In this document: one piece after another, positions 8,016 to 16,292 of the stretch
Position numbering within the stretch: position 1 is the first letter of the stretch
Layout: each line of letters begins with the position of its first letter
NCBI RefSeq assembly: GCF_016834455.1
Contig: NZ_CP069213.1
Span: 2,542,501-2,606,500 of the forward strand
Direction: 5' to 3'
DNA length: 64,000 nucleotides
DNA from: Shewanella litorisediminis
GTDB taxonomy: Bacteria > Pseudomonadota > Gammaproteobacteria > Enterobacterales > Shewanellaceae
Notes under the pieces: generated by a model
The model's database searches: none
Seen by the model: the letters and a program-made list of their open reading frames with translations, nothing else
Told to the model about the DNA's origin: nothing
Translations under genes and position numbers: made by a program

Positions 8016-8992
8016 CTCTGGTGTTCCCCTGGCTTCTCTTGCTGCTGCCATTGCCGCTGCTGATTAAGCCGGCTCAGCGCCAAACCCAGGGTGGCTTTCT
8101 GCACCTGCCCGGCAGCGGTGACCTCACAACCAAAATCAACATGAGCACCCCAAAAGCGAGGAACATGCTCAAGTGGCTGATGTGGGCTCTGCTGGTGCTT
8201 GCGGTCGCCCGGCCCCAATGGCTGGGCGAGCCCATAGAGCTGCCAACTAAAGGACGGGACTTGATGGTTGCGGTGGACCTGTCAGGCTCCATGCAAATCG
8301 AAGACATGGTGCTGGACAACAAAACCGTGGACCGATTTACCCTGGTGCAGCATGTGGTGAGCGACTTTATTGAACGCAGGGCCGGGGACCGAATCGGCCT
8401 TATTCTGTTTGGCGATCATGCCTACCTGCAATCGCCCATGACACTGGACAGGCGCTCTGTCGCCCAATATTTGCGCGAAGCCCAAATTGGCTTGGTCGGA
8501 AAACAAACCGCTATTGGTGAGTCAATCGCTCTCGCAGTAAAACGATTTGAAAACCTTGAAGAAAGTAACAGGGTACTGGTGCTGCTCACCGATGGTACCA
8601 ACAATGCGGGGAATATCGCACCGGATAACGCCGCTGCCATTGCCGCCGAACGCAAGGTCACCATTTACACCATAGGCGTGGGTGCCGACGTGATGGAGCG
8701 GCGCAGCTTTTTTGGCCGCGACAGAGTCAACCCCTCCATGGATTTGGATGAGGCGCAGCTTCAGCGCATAGCCAACACCACCCAGGGCAAGTATTTCAGG
8801 GCCCGGAGCAGTGAGGATCTCGCCGCAATTTATCAGGAAATCGACAAACTCGAGCCCGTAAGCCGGGACACCCAGAGTTTCAGGCCCAAGCAGGAGCTGT
8901 TTTTCTATCCCCTCGCCCTCGCCCTATTGCTGAGCCTGTTGGCGGCACTGCGCGAAGGCGGCCTGGGTGCTCCCGGGAGGATTGCGCCATGA
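8009..8992 (+). CDS. batA: BatA-like VWA-domain membrane protein
   Basis: A 327-residue inner-membrane protein. It has an N-terminal hydrophobic segment (LVFPWLLLLLPLPLL), a second near residue 55 (KWLMWALLVLAVARP), and a VWA domain with an intact metal-ion-dependent adhesion site: DLSGSMQIED, a threonine in the LQSPMT region, and the TDGTNNAGN loop. A C-terminal helix (FYPLALALLLSLLAAL) follows. VWA domains bind divalent metal and protein partners; here the partner is presumably the MoxR/DUF58 pair or BatB. Translationally coupled to both neighbours (overlaps with DUF4381 and with BatB at ATGA). Confidence 0.9.
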   Translation: MLTLVFPWLLLLLPLPLLIKPAQRQTQGGFLHLPGSGDLTTKINMSTPKARNMLKWLMWALLVLAVARPQWLGEPIELPTKGRDLMVAVDLSGSMQIEDMVLDNKTVDRFTLVQHVVSDFIERRAGDRIGLILFGDHAYLQSPMTLDRRSVAQYLREAQIGLVGKQTAIGESIALAVKRFENLEESNRVLVLLTDGTNNAGNIAPDNAAAIAAERKVTIYTIGVGADVMERRSFFGRDRVNPSMDLDEAQLQRIANTTQGKYFRARSSEDLAAIYQEIDKLEPVSRDTQSFRPKQELFFYPLALALLLSLLAALREGGLGAPGRIAP

Positions 8993-11091
8993 TCCACTTT
9001 ATTCGGCCCGAATGGCTGCTGCTCTTTATTCCGTTGATGCCCTTACTATGGTTTTTAAACCGCCGCCAAGGTGCAATCTCAGCCTGGCAGGGGTACATCG
9101 CGCCCCATCTCGCCAGGGTACTGTTAACCGACAGCACCAGCCGCCGCTCAGGCTTGGGTTTTTGGTGGCTCGGCGCAGCCTGGAGCATCACCACCGTCGC
9201 CCTCTCCGGCCCCGCAGTGACCAAGGAAGCCATGCCGGTGTTTGCAGCCGGTGCAGCACGGGTTCTGGTGATCGACATGTCCATTTCCATGTATGCCACC
9301 GACTTGCCACCGAACCGACTGACTCAGGCGAGGTTTCGTGCCATCGACCTGATAAATCAGCTGAGTGATGGGGATACGGCGCTGGTCGCCTATGCCGGGG
9401 ATGCCTTTGTCATAAGCCCCCTGACACGGGATAAGGCCACCTTACTGAACCTGCTGCCCTCACTCAGCCCCGACATCATGCCGCTACTGGGGTCTTCTCC
9501 TGCTTCTGGCGTCAGCCTTGCCAGAGATTTGCTTATTCAGGGCGGACACCCAGACGGTGACATTGTCTTGATGACTGATGGGCTCGATATGGTCGATGTG
9601 GCAGATGTGAAGCGGGCGCTGAAAGGCAGCCCATTTCGCCTGGCCGTTTATGGCTTTGGTACAGCCCAGGGCGCGCCCATGAAGCTGCCAAATGGCAGTT
9701 TTGTCAGGGGCAACGACGATAATCTGGTACTGCCCAAGCTGGACGCCGAGCTCCTCGACGAACTGGCGCAATCCGAGCGTGGCATTTGGCAACCTTCAAC
9801 CCTCGATGGCAGTGACATCGGTCGCCTGGTGCAATGGCTATCCCGGGAAGGTGAAGCCACAGACACAGAGCTCACCGGTGACACCTGGCAGGATCTGGGG
9901 CCTTATCTCGCCCTGTTGCTGCTTTTACCTGCGCTGCTGAGTTTCCGAAGGGGCATGCTGGCGTCGATGCTGTTGCCCGCGATGTTGACGCTCTCCGTAA
10001 TCAGCCCTGACGCCGGGGCCAGTATCTGGCAAACCCGGGATCAACAGGCCATGGAGGCGTTTCGGCAGCAAGACTTCGCCACAGCCGCCAATGAATTCGA
10101 GCGTGAAGATTGGAAGGCCGCCGCCCACTACCGCGCCGGAAATTACGAAGCCGCGTTGCAGGGGTTTGAGAAAGATAGCAGTGCTGCAGGTCTCTATAAT
10201 CAGGGCAATGCCCTGATGCAGCTCGGCCGCTACGATGAAGCGGCGAAACGCTATCAAAAAGCACTTCAGCTGCAACCTGATATGGAAGATGCCAAGCGCA
10301 ATGCGGCATTGGCTAAAGCCCTCGATGAGATGCAAAAATCCCAGCAGGCTCAAAACAGCCAGGATGGACAGCCCTCATCTGACGAATCACAGCAGCAAAA
10401 CTCACAATCGCAACAAGGTGATACGCAGCAATCAGGTTCTGAACAGGGCCAGAACCCGCAACAGGGTTCTGATAAGAGCAGCAATGACCCGTCAGGAGAC
10501 GGCCAGCAGCAAGGTTCTGAGGGTTCACAAGGCTCAGCGGATGCACACAGCCGCAGCGAAACCGCTAAGGAGTCAGCCTCCAATCCGGATAAGGATCTGT
10601 CTGACCAAGGCGCAGCAAATCAAAGTGGCGGTAGCCAGAGCGCCAGTAACCAGAGCGCTGCCAATCAAACATCCACAGAACAGTCATCAAATGACGAAGG
10701 CTCAGACCCAGACAGCAAGGCAGATAAAAGCAGCAACGAAGCCCCCATGAGTGCCGATGTCCCCATGTCGCAGCAGGACGCCCCTGCCCCAACAGATGAG
10801 CCAGCAGCTATGAATGGTCGCGATGAGGAGGACGGGCAAAGCAATAAAGGCAATCAAGCAGCCCAGACAAGCGCACAGCTCGCAGAAGGTGAACAGCAGG
10901 AAGATGGCGAGCAAGCCCAGGTGGGGGTGATAGATCCCACCCTTAAAGAGTCGGACCTGCCGCCGGAGATGCTGCGGGCACTAAAGTCGGTCAACGACGA
11001 CCCCTCGGTGCTGCTTCGCAACAAGATGCAACTGGAATATCAACTTCGCCGCGCCCGCGGTGAACACAGACAGGAAAAAGAAAAGTGGTAA
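8989..11091 (+). CDS. batB: BatB/BatC-type VWA-TPR fusion protein
   Basis: A 700-residue protein that fuses two Bat functions. Residues 1-330 resemble BatB: an N-terminal helix, a VWA domain with DMSISMYATD, and a pair of helices near 305-345 (LALLLLLPALLSF, SMLLPAMLTLSV). A periplasmic TPR segment follows (AGLYNQGNALMQLGRYDEAA, about 398-430), as in BatC. About 240 residues of Gln/Ser/Asn/Asp-rich low complexity come next (about 445-660), then a short charged tail around DPTLKESDLPPEML. The low-complexity region is probably a disordered tether. Start ATG overlaps the BatA stop; the 3' end overlaps BatD by 7 bases. Confidence 0.88.
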   Translation: MIHFIRPEWLLLFIPLMPLLWFLNRRQGAISAWQGYIAPHLARVLLTDSTSRRSGLGFWWLGAAWSITTVALSGPAVTKEAMPVFAAGAARVLVIDMSISMYATDLPPNRLTQARFRAIDLINQLSDGDTALVAYAGDAFVISPLTRDKATLLNLLPSLSPDIMPLLGSSPASGVSLARDLLIQGGHPDGDIVLMTDGLDMVDVADVKRALKGSPFRLAVYGFGTAQGAPMKLPNGSFVRGNDDNLVLPKLDAELLDELAQSERGIWQPSTLDGSDIGRLVQWLSREGEATDTELTGDTWQDLGPYLALLLLLPALLSFRRGMLASMLLPAMLTLSVISPDAGASIWQTRDQQAMEAFRQQDFATAANEFEREDWKAAAHYRAGNYEAALQGFEKDSSAAGLYNQGNALMQLGRYDEAAKRYQKALQLQPDMEDAKRNAALAKALDEMQKSQQAQNSQDGQPSSDESQQQNSQSQQGDTQQSGSEQGQNPQQGSDKSSNDPSGDGQQQGSEGSQGSADAHSRSETAKESASNPDKDLSDQGAANQSGGSQSASNQSAANQTSTEQSSNDEGSDPDSKADKSSNEAPMSADVPMSQQDAPAPTDEPAAMNGRDEEDGQSNKGNQAAQTSAQLAEGEQQEDGEQAQVGVIDPTLKESDLPPEMLRALKSVNDDPSVLLRNKMQLEYQLRRARGEHRQEKEKW

Positions 11092-12704
11092 GGAATCTGA
11101 TACTGGGACTCGCCCTGTTTTTTTTCACCCTCCCGGGCTGGGCATTGGACCGCATTGAGGCCACAGTCGATAAAAATCCGGTGGGACGCGATGAGAGCCT
11201 GGTGCTCACCGTGATTGCCGATGATGAAGTAGAAGCCAACCGTCTGGACACCTCCGCGCTGCTGCGAAACTTTTTGGTGGGCCGCACCAGCGTCAGCCGC
11301 TCTACCCGCATCATCAACTTTAACAGCGAGAAAGAAACCCGCTGGCAGGTACTGCTGACGCCGCGGACCACGGGCACCCTAACCATTCCGTCATTTACCA
11401 TCGACGGCGTATCCTCTGCTCCTATCCGGGTGGAAGTGTCAGAGCAGGATCAGGTAAACCGCGACGCCCAATACCTGTATATAGAGGGCGAACTGCTCAC
11501 CCCCAGTGTGTATGTGGGCCAGTTGGCGCTCTATAAGGTCAAACTCTATTTGGGCCTGGACCTGCAGCGGGGCGAACTGTCGGCGCCGCAAATGGCCGGA
11601 GCCCAGATTAAGCAGCTCGGAGAAGACAAAGATGGCAGCGAAATTGTCGACGGCCGCCGGTTTCGGGTCATTGAAAGGATGTACGGCATTATTCCCGATA
11701 AATCAGGCTCCTTAACCCTTCAGGCACCCGTATTTGAAGGGGATGTATTGGTCCCCGCCCCCCGCAACGGCGGCATGTTCAACTTTAACGAAAGCCGTCC
11801 CATGCGCACCACGGGCAAAAATACCGCCATCGAGGTGCTCGACAAGCCAGAGGGCTGGCAAGGGCATTGGCTCGTGGCCAATCTGGTGGCGCTAAAGGAA
11901 GAGTTTCCTCAGGATATAGAGGAGTTTGCCGTCGGCACACCCATTACCCGCAGCATCACCCTGCTGGCATCCAATGCCGACGAAACCAGCCTGCCAAGCC
12001 TCAATCTGCCCCTGCCAGCAGAGCTTAAGTCCTATCCGGAAAAGCCCGAGATCAAGAGCTTTGTGCGGGAAGGCCAGTTGGTGGCACAGCTGAGATTAAC
12101 CCAGGCCATAGTACCCACCGAAGTGGGCACCTTTGAACTGCCTGCCATCGAAGTGCCCTGGTGGAATCCCCATTTAAAGCGCCGTGAGATTGCCAGCATT
12201 CCCGGTAGAACCATCAGGGTCACGGGCCCGGCACCTGCCGCGCCCGTGCCGACGATCTCCGAGGCAACAGCGCCCACCGCCAGCTACTGGCCCTGGCTTA
12301 CCGCCTTTTTGGCACTGGGCTGGCTGGCTACGGCACTGGGTTGGGCCATGAGTGTTAAACGGGCGCCAGCGTCTCTTGTACCAACGCCGTCACAACCTCA
12401 GGGCGTCAGCCAGCTGAAACAACAGCTCGCTGACGCATGCCGTGGCTCGGATGGCAGCGCCATGTTAAGCGCGGCCGCAGACTACCTGTCTGCCCGTTAC
12501 GGGACTAACATTACCCTCGACAAAGCCAGAACCTTGTCTGAGCCACTCGGGAAGGCGCTTGGACAGATACAACGCGCCCGGTTTGGCCAGCATGGCACAG
12601 GCAATGAGGCGCCAGATGGTGCGTCCCTCATTGCCGCCATCGAGGCATTGGAGACAAAAACCAATACCAGCACCGCGGCCTCACTCGGTGATCTCAATCC
12701 CTGA
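11085..12704 (+). CDS. batD: BatD-family protein
   Basis: A 539-residue protein starting at GTG 11085, inside the BatB stop region, so it is translationally coupled. It has a signal peptide (LILGLALFFFTLPGWA), then a long beta-rich periplasmic region typical of BatD (AVDKNPVGRDESLVLTV-like opening, repeated Ig-like segments). One transmembrane helix follows near residue 405 (YWPWLTAFLALGWLATALG), then a cytoplasmic tail of about 110 residues. BatD is thought to act with BatA-C in the periplasm; its biochemical role is not known. It is the last gene of the operon. I see no strong hairpin terminator in the 160 bp before the sigma factor gene. Confidence 0.87.
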   Translation: MVRNLILGLALFFFTLPGWALDRIEATVDKNPVGRDESLVLTVIADDEVEANRLDTSALLRNFLVGRTSVSRSTRIINFNSEKETRWQVLLTPRTTGTLTIPSFTIDGVSSAPIRVEVSEQDQVNRDAQYLYIEGELLTPSVYVGQLALYKVKLYLGLDLQRGELSAPQMAGAQIKQLGEDKDGSEIVDGRRFRVIERMYGIIPDKSGSLTLQAPVFEGDVLVPAPRNGGMFNFNESRPMRTTGKNTAIEVLDKPEGWQGHWLVANLVALKEEFPQDIEEFAVGTPITRSITLLASNADETSLPSLNLPLPAELKSYPEKPEIKSFVREGQLVAQLRLTQAIVPTEVGTFELPAIEVPWWNPHLKRREIASIPGRTIRVTGPAPAAPVPTISEATAPTASYWPWLTAFLALGWLATALGWAMSVKRAPASLVPTPSQPQGVSQLKQQLADACRGSDGSAMLSAAADYLSARYGTNITLDKARTLSEPLGKALGQIQRARFGQHGTGNEAPDGASLIAAIEALETKTNTSTAASLGDLNP

Positions 12705-12866
12705 CGGCAGGCGTATTGCAGGGGATACCACCGGGGCCTGCGGCCGAAGTGGGGAACGCGGCTTACCCGAGTACCCCCATCATCACTTTTGGCCAAAGGT
12801 TCAACCCCCCCAACATCAAGGGCCCTCTTCACTCCTGATGAGGGCACAGGCACTACAGGGATAAAA

Positions 12867-13430
12867 ATGTTTGCATCGCTGCGAAAGAAATTCGCAACCG
12901 GGGCGGTCACCTCTGACATGCTGACAAAACAACGACGTTACGACAGCCTGGTCAGGGCGCTTCATGCCGATGTTTACCGCTTTGCCTATTGGCTGTGCGG
13001 CGATAAACACATCGCAGAAGACATCACCCAGGAAACCTTTTTACGCGCATGGAAGTCTTTGGATTCCCTCAAGGATGACAAGGCAGCCAAGGCATGGCTC
13101 ATCACCATTTTGCGGCGGGAAAACGCGCGCAGATTTGAGCGTAAACAGTTTGATTACAGCGATATAGAACAGGATTCTCTGGAAGATGTGCTAAGCCACA
13201 CCACCGAAGATGAAACCGAGCACTATTGGCTGAGACGACAGATAGCCAAGCTGGAACCCGAATATCGGGAACCCCTGGTACTCCAGGTCATTGGCGGCTT
13301 CAGCGGTGATGAAATTGCCGAACTGCTGGAGCTCAACCGCAACACAGTGATGACCCGGCTCTTTCGGGCCCGCAACCAATTAAAAGACGCACTTGAACAA
13401 CCAGAAAGCCGAGGTCAATCCAATGGATGA
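12867..13430 (+). CDS. ECF-type RNA polymerase sigma factor
   Basis: A 187-residue sigma70-family factor of the extracytoplasmic type. Region 2 spans about residues 30-95 (DVYRFAYWLCGDKHIAEDITQETFLRAWKSL, interrupted only by loops). Region 4 spans about 130-180, with the helix-turn-helix GFSGDEIAELLELNRNTVMTRLFRARNQL. The start at ATG 12867 is chosen because the conserved region begins soon after and AGGGA precedes it; an upstream ATG at 12789 adds unconserved residues. It overlaps the next gene by 8 bp. The DUF3379 protein encoded there has one membrane helix and could be its anti-sigma factor. The signal it responds to is not visible. Confidence 0.9.
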   Translation: MFASLRKKFATGAVTSDMLTKQRRYDSLVRALHADVYRFAYWLCGDKHIAEDITQETFLRAWKSLDSLKDDKAAKAWLITILRRENARRFERKQFDYSDIEQDSLEDVLSHTTEDETEHYWLRRQIAKLEPEYREPLVLQVIGGFSGDEIAELLELNRNTVMTRLFRARNQLKDALEQPESRGQSNG

Positions 13431-14127
13431 ACTTGAGTTTCGCCGCCGAGCCTATGGCGAACCACAATGCCAGGATCCTGAGTTTTTACAGGCTCAACAG
13501 GAGGCCTCTGGCCGCGATGCCTTTGTCAGCGATCTTAAGGCGCTGGACAGAAAAATCGCCAAAGCACTCAAGGTGGATGTCCCTGATGATTTGGCCGACA
13601 AACTGCTGCTGCGCCAACAGTTGACCGTTCATCACAAACAGCGGCGCCGCACCACGTTTCTGCTTGCTATGGCGGCCTCAGTGGCCTTTGTCTTTGGATT
13701 GAGTTTCAGCCTGTTGCGGCTGGGGCCTGTGGATTTGGGTGAACATGCCCTCAGCCACGTGTACCACGAGTACAAAGCGTTGCACAGCGATAGAGACGTC
13801 AACCTTGGCGATCTGAACGCCAGTCTGGTGAGTGTGCGTGGGTTGGAGTCAGCCCATTTCAGCAGCGTTCCAGGCCGCGTGGTATTTAAGGCCTACTGTG
13901 ATTTTCAGGGAGTACGCAGCTTGCATCTGGTGCTGGAAAGCGATGCCGGTAAGGTTACCCTCTTTATTGTGCCGGTGGAGGAGCGGATGCAGCTGCCCCC
14001 CCAATTTGCCGACAATCGCTATCAGGGCATTGGGGTGAAAACAGATGATGCCTACCTGCTGCTGGTTGGCGAAGAAAAATCCGCGCTCGAACACATCGAA
14101 CAAAACCTGCTGCAAAGCTTTATATAA
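13423..14127 (+). CDS. DUF3379 membrane protein, possible anti-sigma factor
   Basis: A 234-residue protein starting at ATG 13423 with GAGG upstream, overlapping the sigma factor stop. Residues 1-80 are cytoplasmic and helical (MDELEFRRRAYGEPQCQDPE and a D-L-K-A-L-D-R-K-I-A-K-A-L segment). One transmembrane helix lies near 78-98 (TFLLAMAASVAFVFGLSFSL), and about 135 periplasmic residues follow. A soluble N-terminus, single helix and sensor domain, directly behind an ECF sigma gene, is the layout of an anti-sigma factor. DUF3379 is named as uncharacterised, and the anti-sigma role is inference. Confidence 0.85.
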   Translation: MDELEFRRRAYGEPQCQDPEFLQAQQEASGRDAFVSDLKALDRKIAKALKVDVPDDLADKLLLRQQLTVHHKQRRRTTFLLAMAASVAFVFGLSFSLLRLGPVDLGEHALSHVYHEYKALHSDRDVNLGDLNASLVSVRGLESAHFSSVPGRVVFKAYCDFQGVRSLHLVLESDAGKVTLFIVPVEERMQLPPQFADNRYQGIGVKTDDAYLLLVGEEKSALEHIEQNLLQSFI

Positions 14128-14434
14128 GCTGCCGACGCAGGCGGCCAATTGGCCGTCTGCGTCCATCCTGCCTAACCAAAAATCGCTGTCTGCCTTAACT
14201 GAGTGAACATCGATGGCAATGTTGCACTGACGTATCCCCCCGCTGACACCGGGTTGCCCGACGACGGATTACCCACTCTTCGCTTTCAGCGTATCCGGCT
14301 CAGCCGTTGAGCACATCACAGCCGCACTGGTCAGATATGCATCACAACTCCTGAGGCAATTGGGATCCCGCCCAAACTTCTGATAGCATGCGATGGCGAA
14401 AGTATTCCAATAAAAAACCTATGGTTGATACAGC
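14128..14434. other. Intergenic region before putP
   Basis: 307 bp with no convincing gene. It holds an inverted repeat at 14134-14163 (GACGCAGGCGGCC / GGCCGTCTGCGTC, AATT loop), which could end the sigma-factor operon although no T-run follows. I see no clear promoter motif for putP. Confidence 0.6.
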
Positions 14435-15883
14435 ATGAGCATAGATACACCTATTTTAGTCACCTTTGTGGGCTATTTGGCCCTGATGATGGGGATAGGA
14501 TTCTGGGCCTACAAGGCCACGGACTCCGTTGATGATTACATTCTTGGTGGCCGCAAAATGGGCCCGGGCGTAACCGCACTCAGTGTGGGAGCCTCCGATA
14601 TGTCAGGCTGGTTATTGCTGGGTTTGCCGGGCGCTGTTTACCTTGGCGGTCTGGGTGAAGCCTGGATTGGCATTGGTTTGGTGATTGGTGCCTGGTTGAA
14701 CTGGCTCTTTGTGGCAAAGCGCCTGCGTATTTACACCCAGCTGGCCGACAACGCCCTGACCCTGCCTGACTTTTTTGAAAAGCGCTTCCACGACAAAGCC
14801 GGTGTATTGCGGTTTGTGTCAGCCCTCACTATCCTGGTGTTCTTCACCTTTTATGCCTCGTCCGGCATGGTCGGTGGCGCCATCCTGTTTGAGAAAGTGT
14901 TTGGCCTCGACTACACAGCAGCGCTGGTGATTGGCTCCGCCATCATCGTCGGCTACACCTTTGTGGGCGGCTTCTTTGCGGTGAGCTGGACCGACTTTTT
15001 CCAGGGCTGTCTGATGCTGATTGCCCTGCTGATTGTGCCCATGGCGATTTTCACCAACACCGACAGCCACGCCAGCATAGACTCGCTGTCGCCCGAGATG
15101 CTGTCGCTTATCAGTGAAAACACCACCCTGTTTGGGGTGATTTCGCTGATGGCCTGGGGCCTTGGTTACTTTGGTCAGCCACATATTCTGTCGCGTTTTA
15201 TGGCAATTGAGCGCCCTGACCATCTGCCGGTTTCCCGCCGCATTGCCATGAGCTGGATGATAGTGTCGCTGATGGGTGCACTGGCCACGGGCCTTGCCGG
15301 CAGTCTGTATTTCGCCAAGGAACCGCTCGCCAATGCCGAGACTGTCTTTATTCATCTGGCTCAGGTGGCGTTCAATCCCTGGATTGCTGGCCTGCTCATT
15401 GCCGCGATTTTGTCGGCCATTATGAGCACCATCGACTCCCAGTTGCTGGTGTGCTCGAGCGTGGTGACAGAAGACTTCTACCGCAAGTTCCGCCCCGAAG
15501 CCAAGGATAAAGAACTGATGCTGGTTGGCCGCTTTGGCGTACTGGCGATTGCGGTGATTGCCGGGGTCGTTGCCCTTGACCGCGAAAGCAGCGTTCTTGG
15601 ATTGGTGAGCTACGCCTGGGCAGGTTTTGGTGCCGCCTTTGGCCCTGTGGTGCTGCTGTCGCTGTTCTGGCGCGATTACAGCAAAACCGGCGCCATTGCG
15701 ACCATCATCACCGGTGCCGTTACCGTTGTGGTGTGGAAGCAGCTCAGTGGTGGCATGTTCAACCTGTATGAAATTCTGCCGGGCTTTATGTTTGCTACCC
15801 TGGCTGGGGTGGTGTTCAGCAAGCTGGCAGCGGTGGATGAGCAAGTCACCAGCGCCTTTGATGACTTCAAACAGCGGCTTTAA
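14435..15883 (+). CDS. putP: Sodium/proline symporter PutP
   Basis: A 482-residue sodium:solute symporter (SSS) family protein with about 13 predicted membrane helices. The N-terminal YILGGRKMGPGVTALSVGAS and SDMSGWLLLGLPGA motifs are those of PutP. The family signature region around SRFMAIERPDHLPVSRRIAM and the AAILSAIMSTIDSQLLVCSS helix is also present. It imports L-proline with Na+. No putA gene lies nearby. It ends in a perfect hairpin terminator 72 bp downstream. Confidence 0.94.
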   Translation: MSIDTPILVTFVGYLALMMGIGFWAYKATDSVDDYILGGRKMGPGVTALSVGASDMSGWLLLGLPGAVYLGGLGEAWIGIGLVIGAWLNWLFVAKRLRIYTQLADNALTLPDFFEKRFHDKAGVLRFVSALTILVFFTFYASSGMVGGAILFEKVFGLDYTAALVIGSAIIVGYTFVGGFFAVSWTDFFQGCLMLIALLIVPMAIFTNTDSHASIDSLSPEMLSLISENTTLFGVISLMAWGLGYFGQPHILSRFMAIERPDHLPVSRRIAMSWMIVSLMGALATGLAGSLYFAKEPLANAETVFIHLAQVAFNPWIAGLLIAAILSAIMSTIDSQLLVCSSVVTEDFYRKFRPEAKDKELMLVGRFGVLAIAVIAGVVALDRESSVLGLVSYAWAGFGAAFGPVVLLSLFWRDYSKTGAIATIITGAVTVVVWKQLSGGMFNLYEILPGFMFATLAGVVFSKLAAVDEQVTSAFDDFKQRL

Positions 15884-15954
15884 TCAGCGCAGTCCAGATA
15901 AGGTCTCGGGGATATAAACCATTGCCAAACCCGATGAGCTAAGCCCCGGAAGAT

Positions 15955-15983
15955 AAAAAAGCGTACACTTGTACGCTTTTTTA
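15955..15983 (+). terminator. putP terminator
   Basis: AAAAAAGCGTAC / GTACGCTTTTTT, 4-base loop, with A and T runs on both sides. Confidence 0.85.
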
Positions 15984-16186
15984 TTGTCTGAGAACTGTAA
16001 CCCTTTGTATCCCAATCCCGCTGATTCGGTAAATGCTTAACTAAACAGCTGTCCACATTCAACTTGCCACAAAGCCCCGCCAACTGGCCAGTCCAGTGAA
16101 GCAGATAAACGCCACCAATGGTAATTCGCTTATCGACACCCCATATAAATTAACTGATTTTTAACAGGTTTTAACTAAAGCAAAAG

Positions 16187-16203
16187 CTCTGGTCGGACTT
16201 GTT
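16187..16203 (+). promoter_or_regulatory. FadR operator candidate upstream of fadL
   Basis: CTCTGGTCGGACTTGTT matches the FadR consensus AACTGGTCNGACCTGTT in 14 of 16 defined positions. It lies 90 bp upstream of fadL. Together with the box before fadIJ it places long-chain fatty acid uptake and degradation under one regulator. FadR itself is not encoded here. Confidence 0.75.
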
Positions 16204-16292
16204 ATGGTACAGTCATACTCCTAAGATGCCATGTTAATTTTTACCGTCAGGCCCTCTTGCCTGCGGCATGACCCAAAAAAAGAGAAGAGACG

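Larger units (their letters stand above)
15884..16292. other. putP-fadL intergenic region
   Basis: 409 bp without a gene. It contains the putP terminator (15955-15982) and the FadR box of fadL (16187-16203). The 16140-16180 stretch is AT-rich and may hold the fadL promoter. Nothing else is recognised. Confidence 0.7.

Noticed and set aside
14134-14163. Firm terminator after the DUF3379 gene
   Set aside because: The inverted repeat is good but no T-run follows, so it is mentioned only within the intergenic entry.
14819-15844. A 341-codon open frame antisense to putP
   Set aside because: His/Gln-rich composition typical of the reverse strand of membrane protein genes; no domain.
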